This document shows, piece after piece, positions 59,223 through 64,000 of a DNA stretch of 64,000 bases. The DNA comes from Omphiscola glabra (Eukaryota > Mollusca > Gastropoda > Lymnaeidae). The first letter of the stretch is position 1. Each line of letters starts with the position of its first letter. Where the stretch lies: NCBI GenBank assembly GCA_964017045.1, contig OZ024802.1:7796413-7860412 (forward strand), in the 5' to 3' direction. The notes beneath the pieces were generated by a model. That model did not search any database, was not told the origin of the DNA, and was given only the letters and a program-made list of their open reading frames with translations. A program made the position numbers and the translations under genes.

Positions 59223-59270
59223 AAGAAACTCCGGGGTGAAAGAATAGTAGTCTAAAAACTACCATGAGTA

Positions 59271-59911
59271 CAGTGGTACCTCGACTTACGATTGCCTTTT
59301 CATGCAAGGTTTTTGAGATACGAGCCTTCGTGTGAGCGATGTTTTGCTTTGAGATACGAGGAACCGGATCGGCGGGTCGGCCAGCTGCAGTGACGAAAAT
59401 TAAGCGAAAGTAACAAAAAAAGTGTACAGTAGCATTTAAGTATAATTAAGTTCAGTGAAGTTTAGTCAAGTTCCATTAAGTTTAGGGATAAAATGTAGCA
59501 TTAAGAGTGTAACGGGTAAGTGAATTTTAGTGACCGAAAGAGTTTAGCTTTAACATTGTAGCGAGTAAGTGAAGTGAAGCTCCTCCGCCTAACTCCTCCA
59601 CCCTACACCTCCGCCAGCATCTTCCGTAGGCTCAAGTCGGCTGATCTCCAAGGTAAATACACTTTATAAAACTATTTATTTCTTTACATTCTCTTTTATT
59701 ATGTTTTTATACAATACTTGTCATCTATAAATACATTTTTCTTATTCAAAAGACGCGTAACAAAAACAACTGGGGTGGCATTTTGCGGGCTGGTATGGAT
59801 TAATGGCATGTCTATTAATTTCAAATTGGGAAAATTGCTTTGAGATACCAGCAAATTGACATACGAGCAAGGTTACGGAACGAATTAAATTCGTATCTCG
59901 AGGTACAACTT
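59271..59911. mobile_element. Pogo/Tigger-like MITE (641 bp) with TA target duplication
   Basis: The left end CAGTGGTACCTCGACTTACG pairs imperfectly with the right end (CGTATCTCGAGGTACAACTT in plus orientation; 16 of 21 in the first 21 bases). TA lies on each side (59269-59270, 59912-59913). Sub-terminal GAGATACGAG words repeat in the left part. No transposase is present. The TIR type is that of pogo/Tigger members of Tc1/mariner. Confidence 0.72.
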
Positions 59912-59913
59912 TA

Positions 59914-60164
59914 TTCAAATTGCATCAGTGCAGATATTTCTTCTACAGATACGAAGAGTATCTGGTTGATTTAGCAGACTGGGATCAATTTTAATGTATT
60001 TATTTGTTAAAGAGCTGTTGAGACAAAAATTCAAATTTTTGCCTTAAAACGGACTTTAAAATAATAATTAAATTCTCCATCGATATATAAAAATAAAACA
60101 GTTTGGTGTAAGGGAGTGCAAGAGAAGTTGGGGATGTAGTGGTAAGGGAAGAATACCAGGCTCA
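59914..60164. other. AT-rich non-coding stretch
   Basis: No gene seen. Confidence 0.5.
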
Positions 60165-60240
60165 GAATCATGCAAATCCATCTACATGCATAGGAGCCAG
60201 GATTATCAATACGTTGATCTTTAAAAAATAAGAAAAAAGG
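60165..60240 (+). repeat. LINE 3' UTR fragment
   Basis: ATGCAAATCCATCTACATGC, then ATAGGAGCCAGGATTATCAA matches 59145-59195 of the LINE fragment above; only the tail end is present. Confidence 0.6.
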
Positions 60241-60274
60241 AAGAAGTTGGGAATAGACAAAATAAATAAGATTC

Positions 60275-60306
60275 TTTATTGATCCAAAAATATGAATGCT
60301 TTTATT
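60275..60306 (-). terminator. Candidate poly(A) signals, minus strand
   Basis: AATAAA on the minus strand occurs at 60306-60301 and 60280-60275, about 120-150 bases after the stop codon of the candidate exon at 60427-60666. Confidence 0.4.
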
Positions 60307-60426
60307 GCATTGTACATTTTCATCACATTAATAAAACAATTTGAACTCAAGACATCTACATTAAATTATTTCACTAGTAAAATAAATAACGATTCAGTGA
60401 ATTCTGTTAGTCATACGAGGGACTGA

Positions 60427-60666
60427 TTATTTCTCATTAAGTTTTGTGGCATCTGGGGGGAGCACGCTGGTAAATTCATAAAGATGGGGGACCATATGAA
60501 TTTTTATATCTTTCAGTCCTCGCATTGAGAGAAATAATTCGTCGTGAACGGACCGATCGTAAGTATCTGTGATGAAGAGGGTGGGATGTATCATCCAAAA
60601 TTTGTTAAGTTTTGCAATAACATTTTTCTTCAAATAGTTCTTCAAGTGAAGGATGTTTAGTTTGTG
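60427..60666 (-). CDS. Possible terminal coding exon of an unknown gene (minus strand)
   Basis: An open frame of about 79 codons with no clear start ends at 60427. It includes KKNVIAKLNKFWMIHPTLFI, DTYDRSVHDELFLSMRGL and KIHMVPHLYEFTSVLPPDA. It is followed by an AT-rich possible 3' UTR with two AATAAA signals. The mixed, balanced amino-acid use looks like real protein. The I.IHM.P..YEF..VLPPDA part faintly recalls the end of a DDE-type transposase catalytic core, but this is a guess. Upstream is a 1.5-kb minisatellite, so earlier exons, if any, would be beyond 62.2 kb. It could be an exon, a transposase remnant or chance. Confidence 0.35.
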   Translation of the reverse strand, partial: HKLNILHLKNYLKKNVIAKLNKFWMIHPTLFITDTYDRSVHDELFLSMRGLKDIKIHMVPHLYEFTSVLPPDATKLNEK

Positions 60667-60724
60667 TTATGTGTTATGTTCCTAGCTTTCTTGATTAGTC
60701 TGGGAATTAAGGATGTATTTGTAA

Positions 60725-62212
60725 ATGAATAAGTTAGGGTTATAGTAACAATGGAAGAATTTAAGGTTTTAGTGACAATGAAACAATGTAGGGTTATAGT
60801 GACAATGGAAAAATATATGGTTATACTGACAATGGAAGAATGTAGGGTTATAGTGACAATGTAAGAATGTTTGGATATAGTGACAATGGAAGAATGTAGG
60901 GTTATAATGACAATGGAAGATGTAGGATTATAGTGACAATGGAAGAAGGTAGGGTTATAGTGACAATGGAAAAATGTAGGGTTATAGTAACAATGGAAAA
61001 ATCTAGGGTTATACTGACAATGGAAGAATGTAGGGTTATAGTGACAATATAAGAATGTTTGGGTATAGTGACAATGGAAGAATGTAGGGTTATAGTGATA
61101 ATGGAAGAATGTAGGATTATAGTGACAATGGAAGAAGGTAGGGTTATAGTGACAATGGAAGAATGTAGGGTAGTAGTGACAATGGAAGAATGTAGGGTTA
61201 TAGTGACAATGGAAGAATGTAGGGTTATAGTGACAATGGAAGAATGTAGGGTTATAGTGACAATGGAAGAATGTAGGGTAGTAGTGACAATGGAAGAATG
61301 TAGGGTTATAGTGACAATGGAAGAAGGTAGGGTTATAGTGACAATGGAAGAATGTAGGGTAGTAGTGACAATGGAAGAATGTAGGGTAGTAGTGACAATG
61401 GAAGAATGTAGGGTTATAGTGACAATGGAAGAATGTAGGGTTATAGTGACAATGGAAAATTTGTAGGGTTAGAGTGACAATGTAAAATTTGTAAGGTTAT
61501 AGTGACAATGGAAGAATGTAGGGTTATATTGACAATGGAAGAATATAGGGCTATATTGATAATGGAAGAATGTAGGGTTATAGTGACAATGGAAGAAGGT
61601 AGGGTTATACTGACAATGGAAGAAGGTAGGGTTATAGTGACAATGGAAGAAGGTAGGGTTATACTGACAATGGAAGAAGGTAGGGTTATACTGACAATGG
61701 AAGAATGTAGGGTTATACTGACAATGGAAGAAGTTAGGGTTATATTGACAATGGAAGAAGGTAGGGTTATACTGACAATGAAAGAAGTTAGGGTTATATT
61801 GACAATGAAAGAAGGTAGGGTTATACTGACAATGGAAGAAGATAGGGTTATACTGACAATGGAAGAAGGTAGGGTTATATTGACAATGGAAGAAGGTAGG
61901 GTTATATTGACAATGAAAGAAGTTAGGGTTATATTGACAATGAAAGAAGGTAGGGTTATATTGACAATGAAAGAAGGTAGGGTTATACTGACAATGAAAG
62001 AAGTTAGGGTTATATTGACAATGAAAGAAGGTAGGGTTATACTGACAATGGAAGAAGGTAGGGTTATACTGACAATGGAAGAATTTAGGGTTATATTGAC
62101 AATGAAAGAAGGTAGGGTTATACTGACAATGGAAGAAGGTAGGGTTATACTGACAATGGAAGAAGGTAGGGTTATATTGACAACGGAAGAATTTAGGGTT
62201 ATAGTGACACAT
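60725..62212. repeat. 1.5-kb 27-bp minisatellite, about 55 copies
   Basis: The unit is about TAGGGTTATAGTGACAATGGAAGAATG. The period equals 9 codons and at least one frame per strand has no stop, giving VIVTMEECR-type (plus) and PTFFHCQYN- or ITLPSSIVS-type (minus) frames up to 280 codons. Left copies carry GTGAC, right copies ACTGAC or ATTGAC, marking regional homogenisation. No start context, signal or intron signal suggests a gene. Confidence 0.96.
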
Positions 62213-62963
62213 ATTAAATATAAACACAGAGAAACATCATATAAACACTTTGACAAAGTGTCTCTCCTCTTAGCTGAACTATTCTTAACAGATATGATGT
62301 TTCTCTTTTCATTTCCACATTTGTTCTCCCCCCCTTTCTTTTAGTGCCCACGTCCTTGACCCCTCACCTTCCTGCCACACACGACTCTGTCCCTTACCTC
62401 CCTGCCACTCACCTCACAGCTCCTAACATGCTCGCTCCTCACCTCTCTGCCCCTTACCTCTCTTCCCCTAACTTTCCCTTACTTCCTTGCCCTTTCCCTC
62501 CCTGCCTCTTCACCTCCCATCTCCTCATCTCCCGCACCATTACCTCCAATCCTCTTCCCCTCCCTGCCTCCCGTACAAAATCCACACCCAAAAGCCATCA
62601 CGAGACGGCCTTCATCTCACGACCCCCCACGTCCTAAGTTCCCTCCACCCCTACCCACCTCACACCCACTCCAAAAGCCATCAGGAGATTCTTCCATGCC
62701 AAGCGTTCTCCAGTTACTCACGTGATGCCCTCCAGCTCTCGTTATAACGTCTTGATTAAAACTAATAATTTACACCGAACATGCCCATTGCGTTGTCAGC
62801 GGTTCTAGACTTGTCGGTCATTGACACACTTGAATTATGGAGATGATTTTAAAATTTAAAAAAAAAAAAAAACTTCAGTGTAAGACAATTTACCATCAAT
62901 GTTTATGTCTTATTCACGACATTTTCGTAATACTTTCTCAATAATAAACGATACAATTTGATA
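62213..62963. other. Non-coding stretch with a pyrimidine-rich middle
   Basis: 62330-62720 is strongly C/T-biased with CCTCACCTCCCTGCC-type wording. The Pro/Ser/His frames over it are compositional. No gene is supported. Confidence 0.5.
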
Positions 62964-63642
62964 CATTTCAGTGATCTAAGTGGCTATTCGTACCCGGGTA
63001 CCAGAAGTGAGAGGTTGGGATTAAAAAAAAACCTATTTAAAAATGGACCCGGACACGCAGCGCCACCATTCGCACTCGGGTCCCATTAGACTCAATGCTA
63101 TTCGGATGTCAGTGGTGGTAGTTTATTTTAGTTAAACTGAAGAATTAAGTTTACCAGTAGAATTAAGTTTACCAGTAGAATTAAGTTTACCAGTAGAATT
63201 AAGTTTACCAGTAGAATTAAGTTTACCAGTAGAATTAAGTTTACCAGTAGAATTAAGTTTACCAGTAGAATTAAGTTTACCAGTAGAATTAAGTTTACCA
63301 GTAGAATTAAGTTTACCAGTAGAATTAAGTTTACCAGTAGAATTAAGTTTACCAGTAGAATTAAGTTTACCAGTAGAATTAAGTTTAACAGTAGAATTAA
63401 GTTTACCAGTAGAATTTAGTTTACCAGTAGAATTAAGTTTACCAGTAGAATTAAGTTTACCAGTAGAATTAAGTTTACCAGTAGAATTAAGTTTACCAGC
63501 GTATCGTCCGTTCAATGCTCTTTTATGTAATACCTCATTTTGTCTAACAAACCCAACAATAATAATTGAGATAGTTTTTTTTTAATCCCAGCCTCTCACT
63601 TCTGGTACCCGGGTACGAATAGTCGCAGCCTTCAGTGAAATG
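62964..63642. mobile_element. TIR element with an internal 18-bp array
   Basis: Arms 62964-63032 and 63574-63642 are inverted repeats of about 69 bases. They are strongest over CTATTCGTACCCGGGTACCA, GAAGTGAGAGG.TGGGATTAA and the A-run, with a matching CATTTCA outer edge and a diverged 12-base stretch between. Between the arms are about 100 bases of unique DNA, an 18-bp minisatellite and a short tail. No transposase is encoded. A target duplication was not identified. Confidence 0.7.
63135..63497. repeat. 18-bp minisatellite (AGAATTAAGTTTACCAGT), about 20 copies
   Basis: Only a few single-base variants in the whole array (AACAGT near 63390, ATTTAG near 63415), so it is young. The minus frame KLNSTG is an artefact of the 18-bp period. 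Confidence 0.97.
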
Positions 63643-63779
63643 TTTGGATTGATTAAGTGACGGTTGATTGAATGGTGAAAAATTAGCCGAATGGTTAAAA
63701 GATGCGTTAGAGCGTCACCATCCGTTTTGAGATTATTTTGTGTGCGAGCGCAGCTGTTGAGTTAGTGTTTATTGTAGCA
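63643..63779. other. Non-coding stretch
   Basis: No gene seen between the TIR element and the final array. Confidence 0.5.
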
Positions 63780-64000
63780 CGCATTCAATAAATGCACTCC
63801 GGCACAGTACTAGATGAGGAAAGCAGTCCCGGTACGGTACTAGATGAGGAAAGCACTCCTTGTAAGTACTAGATGAGGAAAGCACTCCCGGTACAGTACT
63901 AGACGAGGAAAGCACTCCTGGTACGGTACTAGATGAGGAAAGCACTCCTGGTACGGTACTAGACGAGGAAAGCACTCCTGGTACAGTACTAGATGAGGAA
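63780..64000. repeat. 30-bp minisatellite, at least 7 copies, cut by the window end
   Basis: The unit is about ACTAGATGAGGAAAGCACTCCTGGTACGGT. It continues to the last base, so its full length is unknown. Confidence 0.93.

Noticed and set aside
60725..62212. Interstitial telomere block (TAGGGTTA in every unit)
   Set aside because: The telomere-like word appears once per 27 bp inside a larger unit; there is no (TTAGGG)n run. The 16-bp array at 40765-41215 with AAACCCTTAGG was rejected for the same reason.

Overview
This window is nuclear DNA of an animal, most likely a gastropod mollusc and probably a pulmonate-type snail. The evidence is AT-rich intergenic DNA, very many minisatellites, (GATA)n/(GACA)n microsatellites, several families of non-LTR retrotransposons (L2/CR1-like, RTE-like and others), Penelope-like fragments, a palindromic MITE, and a single-exon rhodopsin-family receptor of the type expanded as chemoreceptors in molluscs. 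There is no prokaryotic gene organisation. The species call is inference, because no species-specific gene could be matched.

It is gene-poor. The one convincing host gene is an intact 383-residue 7TM receptor at 10783-11934 (+), with a strong 3' splice site just before its ATG. Weaker candidates are an acidic C-terminal coding tail at 1-109 (+), a small possibly secreted protein at 30219-30467 (-), an aromatic-rich open segment at 28895-29041 (-), a possible terminal exon with poly(A) signals at 60427-60666 (-), and an orphan core promoter (inverted CCAAT plus TATA) near 20066-20140.

Layout: 1-2.8 kb is AT-rich DNA, a dispersed repeat (family B) and a 32-bp array. 2.85-5.8 kb is a family A element with an internal microsatellite, and its inverted second copy lies at 21.8-25.2 kb. 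The 16 kb between them holds the receptor, a foldback MITE, several arrays and a Penelope fragment. 25-31 kb is mostly unique, with Helitron-like ends. 31.3 kb carries a short hAT MITE with a perfect 8-bp target duplication that matches what I recall of the SPIN (Space Invaders) family. 32-41 kb is a dense block of minisatellites, including a 49-bp array that grew out of a LINE coding region. 42.8-44.7 kb is the best-preserved LINE, with one in-frame stop. 45-52 kb alternates unique DNA and arrays. 53.2-55.4 kb is a 2.2 kb GATA/GGTA tract. 56-58 kb is a decayed RTE-like LINE. 59-64 kb holds a pogo/Tigger-like MITE, a 1.5 kb 27-bp array and a TIR element with an 18-bp array inside it.

The main theme is tandem arrays arising inside transposable elements. 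Four separate cases can be read directly: a 49-bp unit from LINE ORF2, a 12-bp unit inside family C, a microsatellite inside family A, and an 18-bp unit between terminal inverted repeats. No new gene system (defence island, biosynthetic cluster or similar) was found.
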